A DNA stretch of 6,665 nucleotides from Tannerella sp. (GTDB taxonomy: Bacteria > Bacteroidota > Bacteroidia > Bacteroidales > Tannerellaceae). Shown in pieces: positions 1 through 6,615 of the stretch. A program made the position numbers and the translations under genes. The notes below the pieces were generated by a model. It had not been told where the DNA came from and ran no database searches. It saw only the letters and a list, made by a program, of their open reading frames with translations. The DNA is taken from the NCBI GenBank assembly GCA_031259505.1, contig JAIRLL010000220.1, positions 1 through 6,665 of the forward strand. Direction: 5' to 3'. How positions within the stretch are numbered: the stretch's first letter is position 1; each line of letters starts with the position of its first letter.

Positions 1-20
1 ATGCTGATGTCTTCATTCAT
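1..20 (-). CDS. Possible 5' end of a gene running off the left edge
   Basis: A minus-strand ATG at 20-18 opens a frame (M-N-E-D-I-S...) that leaves the window after six codons. A second ATG at 16-14 in another frame (M-K-T-S-A...) is equally open. GGAAG on the minus strand lies six bases before the second ATG and only two to three before the first, so spacing slightly favours the ATG at 16. The only real support is a promoter-like sequence just upstream (39-69) and the matching orientation of the neighbouring genes. The product cannot be judged from so few codons. Confidence 0.22.
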
Positions 21-38
21 GTCTTCCGTATTTTTGCT

Positions 39-69
39 GTAAAGTTAGCGCTTTTTATAATCACACAAA
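39..69 (-). promoter_or_regulatory. Candidate Bacteroidetes-type promoter reading out of the left edge
   Basis: On the minus strand TTTG (69-66) is followed after 18 bases by TAACTTTA (47-40). This matches the Bacteroidetes primary-sigma pattern TTTG-N19-TAnnTTTG with one mismatch in the -7 element and one base less in the spacer. A start codon follows 19 bases below the -7 element, giving a short leader. This would make the gene beyond the left edge a separate transcription unit from the enzyme gene at 253-1356. The match is short and could arise by chance in AT-rich DNA. Confidence 0.35.
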
Positions 70-91
70 AATTATTTTCGCATGGCGACGC

Positions 92-237
92 AAAAAAAAG
101 ATGACGCCGGATACGCTCCTGCGACTGCGAGGCGCGAAGCAGGAAGCAATCCGGGTTCGCGTCCGGTACTGGATTGCTTCGTCACTTCGCTCCCCGCAAT
201 GACGGAGATACCGTTGTTGCCGGCAATGACATCTTTT
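92..237 (-). terminator. Possible terminator enclosing a palindromic repeat, 3' of the enzyme gene
   Basis: Just past the enzyme stop codon, minus-strand bases 237-230 (AAAAGATG) can pair with 103-96, and 224-220 (GCCGG) with 110-106, separated by a small internal loop. The closing arm runs directly into eight consecutive T residues (99-92), as expected for an intrinsic terminator on the minus strand. The enclosed sequence is the large palindrome at 126-198, so the fold would be a branched stem. The position fits the end of the operon. The long loop and the partial use of the T-run in pairing make the call uncertain. Confidence 0.33.
126..198. repeat. Large imperfect palindrome (intergenic repeat-like element)
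   Basis: Bases 143-152 (GAAGCAATCC) and 171-180 (GGATTGCTTC) are perfect inverted repeats around an 18-base loop. Pairing continues outward through GCGAAG (134-139) with CTTCGC (185-190), GG (131-132) with CC (192-193) and TGCG (126-129) with CGCA (195-198), giving about 22 pairs with small mismatches. The GCAATGAC at the right end recurs at 223-230. The wording (GCGAAGC...GAAGCAATCC, GGATTGCTTCG...CGCAATGAC) resembles a palindrome family I recall as dispersed between genes in many bacterial genomes. Family membership is recalled and was not tested here. The plus-strand frame open across it is not convincing as a gene. Confidence 0.6.
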
Positions 238-252
238 CCCCCGGTTATTCAG

Positions 253-1356
253 TCATTCCCCGGGCGGCAGTCCATTGAAGCAGCGCGCGAGGACGGCGAT
301 GTTCAGCGCGTCGCCCTGCAGGGTATCGAGCCGTGCGGCGAGGTAAGTGTCGACGGGCGGCATGGCGGAACCGGCGACGGGTTTCGTGAAGCCGTATATG
401 CCGATGCCGCGTGCGAGGGCGTCGGGGACGGTTTCGAGCGGATTCTGTCCGTTCCAGTTGGCCAGGCAGGTGATGAGTTTGGTGTGCGTGCCGACGAGGG
501 ACTGCATGGCCTGCGTGCGTTCGATGTCGCCGGATTCGTTCATCAGCCAGTCCACTTCTTTCAGGACGGAATTGCCCTGATATTCCTCACTGTTCACTTC
601 GTAGGCTGTCAGCCAGATGATGCAGTCGGATTTTGCCCGTTTTGCAGTTTCCCTGATCTGTTTCCAGGCACGGTCGATTGCTTTGCGGCGGAATGAGAGT
701 TCCGTTTCGGCGGTCATGCTGTCTGTTCCCGGAAAATCTTCGCCCGTCAGTTCGCGATACATTTCCTGTTCGCAGGGCAGCCATCGGAGCGGAGGGAGCG
801 GGCTGCGTCCGCCGCCGGGGTTGTAGAACCAGTCGAGCATGATGCCGTCGATGCCGGTCTTGCGGATGGCGTCGTCGATGGAGGCGCAGAGGTAGTCGAG
901 ATACTGCTGCGTGAACGGTATCTGCTGTCCGTCCATCTGATAGCAAAGGTCGGGATGGTCTTCTTCCCACTTGTTGTTGGCGCCTGCGCAGAAGTAGCCT
1001 ATCACCTTCATGCCGAGCGGACGGGCGAGGCGTACCTGTTCGGTCAGAAAGTCGTGTTTCAGGCCGGGCTGTTCGGGGATGATGCCGTTTTTGTACCATG
1101 CGTAGCCGTTGCAGGAGACGGCAAAGGACTGGATGACGTTGCATCCGAGGTCGGCATACCAGCGAACATGTGCTTCGGGATCGGCGTCGGCCCACAGTCC
1201 CGGACGTGCAAATCCGTGTGCGCCTCCTTCGCCCCAGTTGTAGTCGATACAGTATGCCCTGACAGGCTCGTCGGCGGCGACGGCCGCCGGCGTTTTTTTG
1301 CACGATGCCAGCAGGCAAAGCGGCAACATGCACAGAACAGTTGTTACAGTTTTCAT
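253..1356 (-). CDS. Putative glycoside-hydrolase-like lipoprotein (TIM-barrel type)
   Basis: The product has 367 residues. It starts with a lipoprotein signal peptide: a hydrophobic stretch and the lipobox L-A-S-C at 16-19, predicting cleavage before Cys19. The body looks like a (beta/alpha)8 glycosidase-like fold. It has R-W-Y-A-D-L-G-C-N-V-I-Q (65-76), G-M-K-V-I-G-Y-F (115-122) and G-I-D-G-I-M-L-D-W-F-Y-N-P (168-180), a barrel strand ending in Asp175, the place where many retaining glycosidases carry their nucleophile. Glu253 (A-Y-E-V-N) and Glu274 (L-M-N-E-S) are acid/base candidates. It most resembles hypothetical glycosyl hydrolase (GHL6-like) or alpha-fucosidase-like barrels, but I cannot assign a CAZy family. 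I chose the ATG at 1356: the upstream ATG at 1446 adds 30 basic residues encoded by the hairpin repeat and would spoil the signal peptide. Cys19 is followed by K-K-T-P, with no acidic surface-export signal, suggesting a periplasmic location. It lies 144 bases after the susD-like gene and is probably in the same operon. It could also be a non-catalytic barrel. Confidence 0.72.
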   Translation of the reverse strand: MKTVTTVLCMLPLCLLASCKKTPAAVAADEPVRAYCIDYNWGEGGAHGFARPGLWADADPEAHVRWYADLGCNVIQSFAVSCNGYAWYKNGIIPEQPGLKHDFLTEQVRLARPLGMKVIGYFCAGANNKWEEDHPDLCYQMDGQQIPFTQQYLDYLCASIDDAIRKTGIDGIMLDWFYNPGGGRSPLPPLRWLPCEQEMYRELTGEDFPGTDSMTAETELSFRRKAIDRAWKQIRETAKRAKSDCIIWLTAYEVNSEEYQGNSVLKEVDWLMNESGDIERTQAMQSLVGTHTKLITCLANWNGQNPLETVPDALARGIGIYGFTKPVAGSAMPPVDTYLAARLDTLQGDALNIAVLARCFNGLPPGE

Positions 1357-1427
1357 GATTGTGTCTGTTTTTCTTTTATTACAAATAACGTGATTCTTTT
1401 GTTTATATTTTCTGCGGCGACTGATTT

Positions 1428-1482
1428 TTTTCAGCGCAAAGGACACGGAGGTTTCGCGCTCTCCGTGCCTTTGCGTTGAAAA
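1428..1482. repeat. Long hairpin repeat between the susD-like and enzyme genes
   Basis: The arms 1428-1450 and 1461-1482 pair over 22 base pairs with one bulged base (A1443) and one G-T pair around a 10-base loop (1451-1460). The core words are CGCAAAGGACACGGAG and CTCCGTGCCTTTGCG. Neither strand has a T-run after the stem, so it is not a standard intrinsic terminator. On the minus strand A residues follow. The single bulge and the word type resemble dispersed REP-like intergenic palindromes in Bacteroidetes. Sitting inside the operon, it could change mRNA stability so that the susD-like and enzyme messages differ in amount. That role is inferred. Confidence 0.7.
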
Positions 1483-1483
1483 T

Positions 1484-1499
1484 ATTCAGTCATTCAGTC
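1484..1499. repeat. Tandem 8-base repeat next to the susD-like stop codon
   Basis: ATTCAGTC occurs twice head to tail (1484-1491 and 1492-1499), directly between the hairpin repeat and the stop codon of the susD-like gene. The 13-base string at 1483-1495 (TATTCAGTCATTC) recurs exactly at 246-258, across the stop codon of the enzyme gene. The tandem may be slippage at the edge of an inserted element. No function is visible. Confidence 0.5.
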
Positions 1500-1500
1500 T

Positions 1501-3282
1501 TCAATCGTACAGCGGATTCTGTACAAGCGCCTGATTACGGTTCATCTCGTCGAGTTTTATGGGCATGAAATAGAAGCGGTCTTTCCAGTCGCACTCCAGC
1601 ACGCGGAGGATGTTGTATTCCGGGCGCGCCTGTCCGAGGCGGTAGCGGATATTCAGCCCGTAGGCGTCGACAATGACCTGCGGTGCAATCATCCAGCGGC
1701 GTATGTCGAAGAAGCGGTGGTCTTCGAAAAGCAGTTCTATCTTACGTTCGTGGCGCAGTTTGTCTCTGAGTTCGGCGTCGCTGCCGGTTATGTCGGGCAT
1801 CCCTGCGCGCGTACGTATCCGGTTGATAGCCGTTCGCGCTTCGGCGTATTCACCCAGTTCGATGCAGGCTTCGGCATAGCTGAGGAGTATTTCGGCGTAG
1901 CGGATGAAGTGCCACGGCGTAGTGGTGCGTTCCTTCGGCGAGTCGACTGCTATGTTCTGGAATTTGCGGAGATAGTATGAAGTGAACGTGCCGTTCCACG
2001 ACGTGACGGGGTTGACGTATGCATCCAGTCCGCCGGCGAACGAGCCGTCGGGCTGTTCGTAGTTGCCGGTCTGGAGTATTCCGACGGGGTCGGCAGCCTT
2101 GACGTCGTCCGGACGCGGTCGCCACGACGAGCCGTCGAAGAAGATGTCGACGTAGAAGCGCGGGTCGCGGGCCAGGTAGGGGTTGGCCGCGTGTTCGGGG
2201 TTGTCCCAGCTGAACTTGTCACCGTTGGCCATCTCGAAGTCGTCGACCAGGCTGTTTACGGGCTGCGTGTTTGCCCATCCCTTGTATCCGGCGGGGAGAT
2301 TCTGCTGCGCGATGTCCATCGTCCATACCTGGTTGGCCTGTGTGAAGTTCCGCGTAAAGATATTCTCGCTCGTCTGTTCGAGGGTGAAGATTTCGTCGTA
2401 GTTGCGTGCCACGGAGTCGCCCGGCGCCGGCACGGCCTTGTGCAGGCTGTAGACGCCGAGGTCGATCACGGCGCGCGCCGCCTCTTTGGCAGCTCTCCAG
2501 CGCGCCGTCCGGTCGCCGCCGACGTAGCCGACGAGTTCGGGATTCGAATACCCCGGCGCCCAGGATGCGTTGCAGTTGTACAGGTCGCTGGCGGCATAGA
2601 GCAGCGTCCGCGCCTTCAGCGACAGGGCGGCGCCCTTCGTCGCCCGGCCGTAGTTGCTGCCCGTGTGAGCGAGCGGCAGCAGGGCGGCGGCTTTGTCGCA
2701 GTCGTCCGCAATGAATTTGATACATTCTTCGAACGAGTTGCGGGGAGCCTGAAAGTCGTCGTCAAGCCCGTAGGCGTGTTCCACAATCGGCGCGCCGCCG
2801 TAGAGGAAGACGAGGTTGTGATAGTGGTATGCGCGCAGGAAGTACACTTCGCCGGTGAGCCTGTCCTTTAGCGCTTCGTTGGCGTAGGTATGCTGCGCCA
2901 CCTGGTCGAAGAAGAGGTTGCAGGCGCGGATGTACTTGTAGTGATGTTCCCAGCGCATTTTCTGCGAGCGGCTCCAGGAGTCGAAGATGCCGTAGTCGCT
3001 CGGCGTGATGAGGCTTTTGAGCACGTTGGCGTGCCCCTGGTCGGAACCGGGGTCGAATATCGCTTCGTCCGTAAAGACGCCCAGCATCGGACGGTCGAAA
3101 CTGTGACCGAGGTACCAGTAGATGTTGTTCACGAAATGTTCGATCATGGGTAAATCACTCCACACGGCGGTTTCGCCATACTGGTCGAGAGGTTCCCTGT
3201 CCAGGAAATCTCCGCACGAACCGAGCGACGTGACGATGGCTGCGCTCAGTATGATACTTTTAATTTTTGAATATGCGTTCAT
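1501..3282 (-). CDS. susD-like: SusD/RagB-family outer-membrane glycan-binding lipoprotein
   Basis: The product has 593 residues, normal for this family. Residues 1-22 are a signal peptide ending in the lipobox L-G-S-C, with Cys23 as the lipid anchor. C-G-D-F-L-D-R-E-P then follows, the usual SusD start, and its acidic residues fit export to the cell surface. The N-terminal part (about 24-220) fits the SusD-like helical domain with TPR-type helices. The C-terminal part carries typical signatures: I-N-R-I-R-T-R-A-G-M-P-D, then R-H-E-R-K-I-E-L-L-F-E and H-R-F-F-D-I-R-R-W (about 510-530), and it ends Q-N-P-L-Y-D. SusD proteins bind a specific glycan and close as a lid over the SusC barrel. It starts 11 bases after the susC-like stop codon, so the two are surely co-transcribed. 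The ATG at 3282 is chosen because it gives a complete signal peptide. The substrate is not predictable from sequence alone. Confidence 0.95.
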   Translation of the reverse strand: MNAYSKIKSIILSAAIVTSLGSCGDFLDREPLDQYGETAVWSDLPMIEHFVNNIYWYLGHSFDRPMLGVFTDEAIFDPGSDQGHANVLKSLITPSDYGIFDSWSRSQKMRWEHHYKYIRACNLFFDQVAQHTYANEALKDRLTGEVYFLRAYHYHNLVFLYGGAPIVEHAYGLDDDFQAPRNSFEECIKFIADDCDKAAALLPLAHTGSNYGRATKGAALSLKARTLLYAASDLYNCNASWAPGYSNPELVGYVGGDRTARWRAAKEAARAVIDLGVYSLHKAVPAPGDSVARNYDEIFTLEQTSENIFTRNFTQANQVWTMDIAQQNLPAGYKGWANTQPVNSLVDDFEMANGDKFSWDNPEHAANPYLARDPRFYVDIFFDGSSWRPRPDDVKAADPVGILQTGNYEQPDGSFAGGLDAYVNPVTSWNGTFTSYYLRKFQNIAVDSPKERTTTPWHFIRYAEILLSYAEACIELGEYAEARTAINRIRTRAGMPDITGSDAELRDKLRHERKIELLFEDHRFFDIRRWMIAPQVIVDAYGLNIRYRLGQARPEYNILRVLECDWKDRFYFMPIKLDEMNRNQALVQNPLYD

Positions 3283-3293
3283 GACTTGCTGTG

Positions 3294-6200
3294 TTATTTA
3301 AATGTAAGACTTATTCCCCCGTTGATGACTTTCTGCGAGGGGTATGGCTGGCTTTGCCCGCCGATATCGTTGCTGTTGGATTCGGGGTCGAAATCCTTCA
3401 TCTCGCGCGACGTGAAAGTGAGCAGGTTGTATGCGCTCGCAAAGAAGCGTATGTTACGGAAGCCGAGACGTCCGGCGAGCGGTTTGGGAATGGAATATCC
3501 CAGTTCCAGCGTCTTCAGGCGGACGTAGTCGGAATTGTACAGGAAGAAGGTATTGCGGTTGCTGCGCCAGTATTCGGCATCGCGGTTGTATGCTCTCGGT
3601 CCGGGCGCGTCGATATTGTCGGACGTCCAGCGGTTGTCGTAGAAATATTTCGTGAAGTTGCCTATCAAACCGCTTTCTATCGACACGAAGCGTACGGCGC
3701 CGGCCGCACCCTGGAAGAGCGCCGAGAGGTCGAACTGCCTGTAGTTGATGCCCAGTTTGAGTCCGCCCGTGAAGCGCGGGACGTTGTTTTTGTCGCTGCG
3801 CACGCGGTCCAGCCCGGTGATTTTGCCGTCGCCGTTTACATCCTTGAAGATGATGTCGCCGGGGCGGGCGTTTTCCCAGTGCGGATAGGCGTCGATGGCT
3901 GCCTGGTCGCGGAAGATGCCGATGGCCTGATAGTAGAGGTCTTCGTCCACATTATCCGGATTAGTCGGGATGGGATGCCCCGTAGATACCTGCCACGGGT
4001 CGCGCCCGGGCGTTTCGTCCCAGAACGTGATCTTGTTGCGGGCGTAGCCGCCGTTTAACGAAACGTTGTACCCGACTTTCCCGATCCTGTCCTGATACCT
4101 GACCTGGAAGTCGAAGCCGCGGTTTGTCACCTTGCCGATATTCTCGCGCGGAAGGGTCAGTCCCGTCGACTGCGGAATCGAGGCGTTACGCTTCCACAGA
4201 ATGTTCGAACGGCGGTAGTCGAACCAGTCAAACTCGAAAAACAGCTTGCTGTTCAGCAGATACGTCTCGAAGCCAATGTCCATCTGGTTGGCCTTCTCCC
4301 ACGTGATGCCGGTATTGGGGATGCGCGATTCGTAGGATATTTTGCCCGCTTCGGTTATCCCGAAGTTGTATACGTACGACGAGTAGGCGTAGGAAGAGAG
4401 GTATTGCCATTCGTCGATGCGGTCGTTACCCGTCTGTCCGAACGAGAAGCGTATTTTCATTTCTTCGAGCAGCGGCACATTTTCTTTCCAGAACTGCTCT
4501 TCCGATATGCGGTATCCGAGCGAAACGCCGGGGAAGAATCCGAAACGGTTTTCTTTGGGGAAAATATACGAGCCGTCGTAGCGCCATACAAATTCGACAA
4601 GATATTTTTCTAGATAGTTGTAGTTGACGCGACCGAAATAGTTCAGCCTTGCCCTCTGATACGACTTCCCGGTGTTGTTTATGTCCTGCGTGCCGCCGGC
4701 AAACAGTTCGGGTATGGCCGTGGAGGCAAAGTAGCGCCTGTAGGCCTCAAAGTCGTTGCCCGTCTCTTCGATCGTTTCCATGCCGGCCAGCAGGGCGAGC
4801 GAATGGTTGCCGAATTTGTTGCTGTAATTCAGTACGCCGTTGATCAGCAGAGTCTGGTTGTCCACCAGATACCGCGTTAGCCTCGCGTCGTTGAACGGCA
4901 CCATGGCCGAGGCCAGTTGCGGCGTGCCGTCGGGCTTGAGCGTTTTGCCGTCCCACGTATTCACTTCCCACGGCGTTTCCCAGCGCGTGCGGTTCTGCAT
5001 CGACTTGTCGTAGTTGACGCTTCCGTCGAACGACAGCCCTTTGACCCACGGCACGACGATGTTAATCTTCGCGGTAGAGTTTACCGAATACGTCTTGCGG
5101 CGGTCATACCCTGCCGCGTTGGTCGATATGGTCAGCGGATTGGCGCCTTCGAGGATGTCAGGCCCGGGCGTACCGTCGGGCCACACGGCATGCACGTTGG
5201 GGTCGCCCTTGATGGCAGCCCTGAATATCGTGCCGTATCCGCGCGTCGGAGCTGTCCTGTCTCCCATCCGTCCGTAGATGTCGAGCGATGCCTTGACGTA
5301 TTCTGACAGTTTGACGTCGATATTGCTGCGCAGGTCGACCTGGCGGTAGTCGCTGACGCTGTTGCGATAGAAGGCGTCCTGATATTTGGTGCCGGCCGCG
5401 ACGTGGTACTTCACGTCGTCGCGCCCGCCGCTGATGGCGGCATTGATGTTGTTTTGGCTCGACCACGGTTTGAACGTCTCCGCCAGCCAGTCGGTGTTCG
5501 GATATCGCCACGGATCGGAGCCGCTCGTAAACCGCTGGATTTCCTCGTCCGTATAGCGCGGAGTACGTCCCTGGTACAGGTCGATTTCGTTCAGCATGGT
5601 CGCATATTCCGAGCCGTTGCTCATTTTCGGCAGGCGCGTGGGCTGGCTGAATCCCTGGTTCAGGTTGAGCGTGACGGTCGGCTTGCCGTCTTTCCCGCGC
5701 TTGGTCGTGATCAGGATTACGCCGTTGGCCGCCCGCGAGCCGTAGATGGCTGCCGAAGCGTCTTTGAGGACAGTGACGCTTTCGATGGAATTTTCGTCGA
5801 TCTGCGAAAGCGAACGTCCGGGCACGCCGTCTACTACTATCAGCGGATCATTGTTGCCCAGCGTGTTGACGCCACGTATGCGAATCATTGTTCCGTCGCG
5901 TGTCTCCGTCCCGCCCCCCGGTTCGGCGCTGCGCTGGATGATGGACAGTCCGGGCATAAGCCCGGTCAGCATGTGGGTGGCTTCGATTGCAGGCGATTTC
6001 ACTATGTCTTCGCCCTTCACGGTACTGATTGAACCCGACAGCGTCACCTTTTTCTGCGTGCCGTATCCGACAACGACTACCTCGTCGAGCAACTGGTTGT
6101 CGTCCTGAAGCCTGACGGTCATCACGCTGCCGCTCTGCGGCGTGATTTTTACCTCCTGCATCACGTAGCCGATGTACGATATTTGCAGCACGGCGCCGTC

Positions 6201-6425
6201 CGCCACACTGATTGAAAACTTCCCGTCGATGTCGGTAGTGACGCCGTTGAGAGTGCCTTTTTCGACGACATTGGCTCCGATGATCGCTTCGTCGCTCATG
6301 TCGACCACCGTTCCGCTCACACGCTTCTGCGCATGAAGTGCGAGCGAACAACTGAGGATACACAGCGCATACAGCGCTTTACGCCATGTGTCCCTCCTAC
6401 ATAATAAAAGATTACTTTTTCTCAT
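3294..6425 (-). CDS. susC-like: SusC/RagA-family TonB-dependent outer-membrane transporter
   Basis: The product has 1043 residues, typical for SusC. The signal peptide spans about 1-33 and ends L-H-A-Q before K-R-V-S-G. Residues about 36-107 form the carboxypeptidase-regulatory-like domain common to SusC proteins (V-S-G-T-V-V-D, G-A-N-V, T-D-I-D-G-K-F). D-E-V-V-V-V-G-Y-G-T-Q-K-K (114-126) is the conserved TonB-box region, and the plug domain runs to about 243. It includes the SusC signature I-R-I-R-G-V-N-T, I-V-V-D-G-V-P, S-V-T-V-L-K-D-A-S-A-A-I-Y-G-S-R-A-A-N-G-V. The rest is a beta-barrel ending G-G-I-S-L-T-F-K. A calcium-loop-like D-V-N-G-D-G-K-I-T-G-L-D-R lies at 862-874, as in many relatives. 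There is no STN domain, so it is probably a transporter and not a transducer to an anti-sigma factor. It imports oligosaccharides with its SusD-like partner. The ATG at 6425 is the only in-frame start that gives a full signal peptide. No frameshift or missing domain is seen. Confidence 0.96.
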   Translation of the reverse strand: MRKSNLLLCRRDTWRKALYALCILSCSLALHAQKRVSGTVVDMSDEAIIGANVVEKGTLNGVTTDIDGKFSISVADGAVLQISYIGYVMQEVKITPQSGSVMTVRLQDDNQLLDEVVVVGYGTQKKVTLSGSISTVKGEDIVKSPAIEATHMLTGLMPGLSIIQRSAEPGGGTETRDGTMIRIRGVNTLGNNDPLIVVDGVPGRSLSQIDENSIESVTVLKDASAAIYGSRAANGVILITTKRGKDGKPTVTLNLNQGFSQPTRLPKMSNGSEYATMLNEIDLYQGRTPRYTDEEIQRFTSGSDPWRYPNTDWLAETFKPWSSQNNINAAISGGRDDVKYHVAAGTKYQDAFYRNSVSDYRQVDLRSNIDVKLSEYVKASLDIYGRMGDRTAPTRGYGTIFRAAIKGDPNVHAVWPDGTPGPDILEGANPLTISTNAAGYDRRKTYSVNSTAKINIVVPWVKGLSFDGSVNYDKSMQNRTRWETPWEVNTWDGKTLKPDGTPQLASAMVPFNDARLTRYLVDNQTLLINGVLNYSNKFGNHSLALLAGMETIEETGNDFEAYRRYFASTAIPELFAGGTQDINNTGKSYQRARLNYFGRVNYNYLEKYLVEFVWRYDGSYIFPKENRFGFFPGVSLGYRISEEQFWKENVPLLEEMKIRFSFGQTGNDRIDEWQYLSSYAYSSYVYNFGITEAGKISYESRIPNTGITWEKANQMDIGFETYLLNSKLFFEFDWFDYRRSNILWKRNASIPQSTGLTLPRENIGKVTNRGFDFQVRYQDRIGKVGYNVSLNGGYARNKITFWDETPGRDPWQVSTGHPIPTNPDNVDEDLYYQAIGIFRDQAAIDAYPHWENARPGDIIFKDVNGDGKITGLDRVRSDKNNVPRFTGGLKLGINYRQFDLSALFQGAAGAVRFVSIESGLIGNFTKYFYDNRWTSDNIDAPGPRAYNRDAEYWRSNRNTFFLYNSDYVRLKTLELGYSIPKPLAGRLGFRNIRFFASAYNLLTFTSREMKDFDPESNSNDIGGQSQPYPSQKVINGGISLTFK

Positions 6426-6459
6426 AAATTAAATGTTGAGTGTTTAATAAAATAGTTAT

Positions 6460-6490
6460 AGATAATACCTCCGGGAAAGCGGTACACAAA
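6460..6490 (-). promoter_or_regulatory. Weak candidate promoter of the susC-like operon
   Basis: On the minus strand TTTG (6490-6487) is followed after exactly 19 bases by TATTATCT (6467-6460). The spacing fits the Bacteroidetes pattern, but the -7 element keeps only the TA and one T of TAnnTTTG. It lies 35 bases above the start codon and just below the 14-base palindrome at 6497-6510. A poor -7 element would suit a gene that needs an activator, but the match is weak and chance is a fair explanation. Confidence 0.25.
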
Positions 6491-6512
6491 GTCCCTCTTT
6501 CCGCGGAAAGCG
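6474..6512. promoter_or_regulatory. Operator-like palindrome with repeated CGCTTTCC boxes
   Basis: CTTTCCGCGGAAAG at 6497-6510 is a perfect 14-base palindrome. On the minus strand CGCTTTCC occurs at 6512-6505 and again at 6481-6474, in the same direction and exactly 31 bases apart, about three helical turns. The reverse half of the palindrome adds a third CTTTCC box in opposite orientation. The first boxes sit just upstream of the candidate -35-region TTTG and the other lies inside the promoter spacer. This arrangement would fit a dimeric regulator that senses the glycan. No regulator gene is in the window and the binding protein is unknown. Confidence 0.4.
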
Positions 6513-6531
6513 TTATTTTCCTTCTTAAAAC

Positions 6532-6549
6532 TGCAGAGAATGCAGAGAA
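6532..6549. repeat. Tandem 9-base repeat TGCAGAGAA x2
   Basis: TGCAGAGAA occurs twice head to tail at 6532-6540 and 6541-6549, in the AT-rich DNA upstream of the susC-like gene. The two copies are identical. The word resembles GCAGAGAA-type repeats I recall between genes in Bacteroidetes, but that is memory and not a search result. Its distance from the start codon (over 100 bases) leaves it upstream of any promoter seen here. Confidence 0.6.
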
Positions 6550-6593
6550 AACAGGATGAGAATATTTTTTTAATTGATTGGAAGATGCTATTA

Positions 6594-6605
6594 TACGCGC
6601 GCGTA
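6594..6605. repeat. 12-base alternating purine-pyrimidine palindrome
   Basis: TACGCGCGCGTA is a perfect palindrome of strictly alternating pyrimidine and purine with a (CG)4 core, the kind of sequence able to adopt left-handed Z-DNA under supercoiling. It stands 14 bases from the (TC)n tract, in otherwise AT-rich DNA. Function is unknown. Confidence 0.5.
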
Positions 6606-6615
6606 ACGCAAGGCG

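Noticed and set aside
31..60. TTGCTG and TATAAT with a 16-base spacer on the plus strand
   Set aside because: It looks like an E. coli-type promoter, but Bacteroidetes use a different consensus and no plausible plus-strand gene follows.
82..696. 204-codon plus-strand open frame
   Set aside because: Most of it is antisense to the enzyme gene, which has a clear signal peptide and barrel pattern. The first part runs through the palindromic repeat. It has no recognisable domain.
587..1333. 248-codon minus-strand frame overlapping the enzyme gene
   Set aside because: It is very rich in Arg, Pro and His, as expected for an out-of-frame reading of GC-rich coding DNA, and has no known motif.
1357..1446. 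Longer start for the enzyme (ATG at 1446)
   Set aside because: It would add 30 basic residues, partly encoded by the hairpin repeat, in front of a perfect lipoprotein signal peptide.
1428..1482. Hairpin as an intrinsic terminator
   Set aside because: No T-run follows the stem on either strand. On the minus strand A residues follow.
3291..4058. 255-codon plus-strand open frame antisense to susC
   Set aside because: The susC-like protein is unbroken and conserved here. The antisense frame shows no domain and only reflects GC-rich codon use. The same holds for the frame at 2191-2871.
6379..6398. AGGAGGG followed by an ATG inside the susC-like signal peptide region
   Set aside because: The ATG at 6387 is out of frame and its reading stops after two codons (ATG GCG TAA). 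The purines encode Arg-Arg of the signal peptide, and Bacteroidetes rely little on strong Shine-Dalgarno sites.
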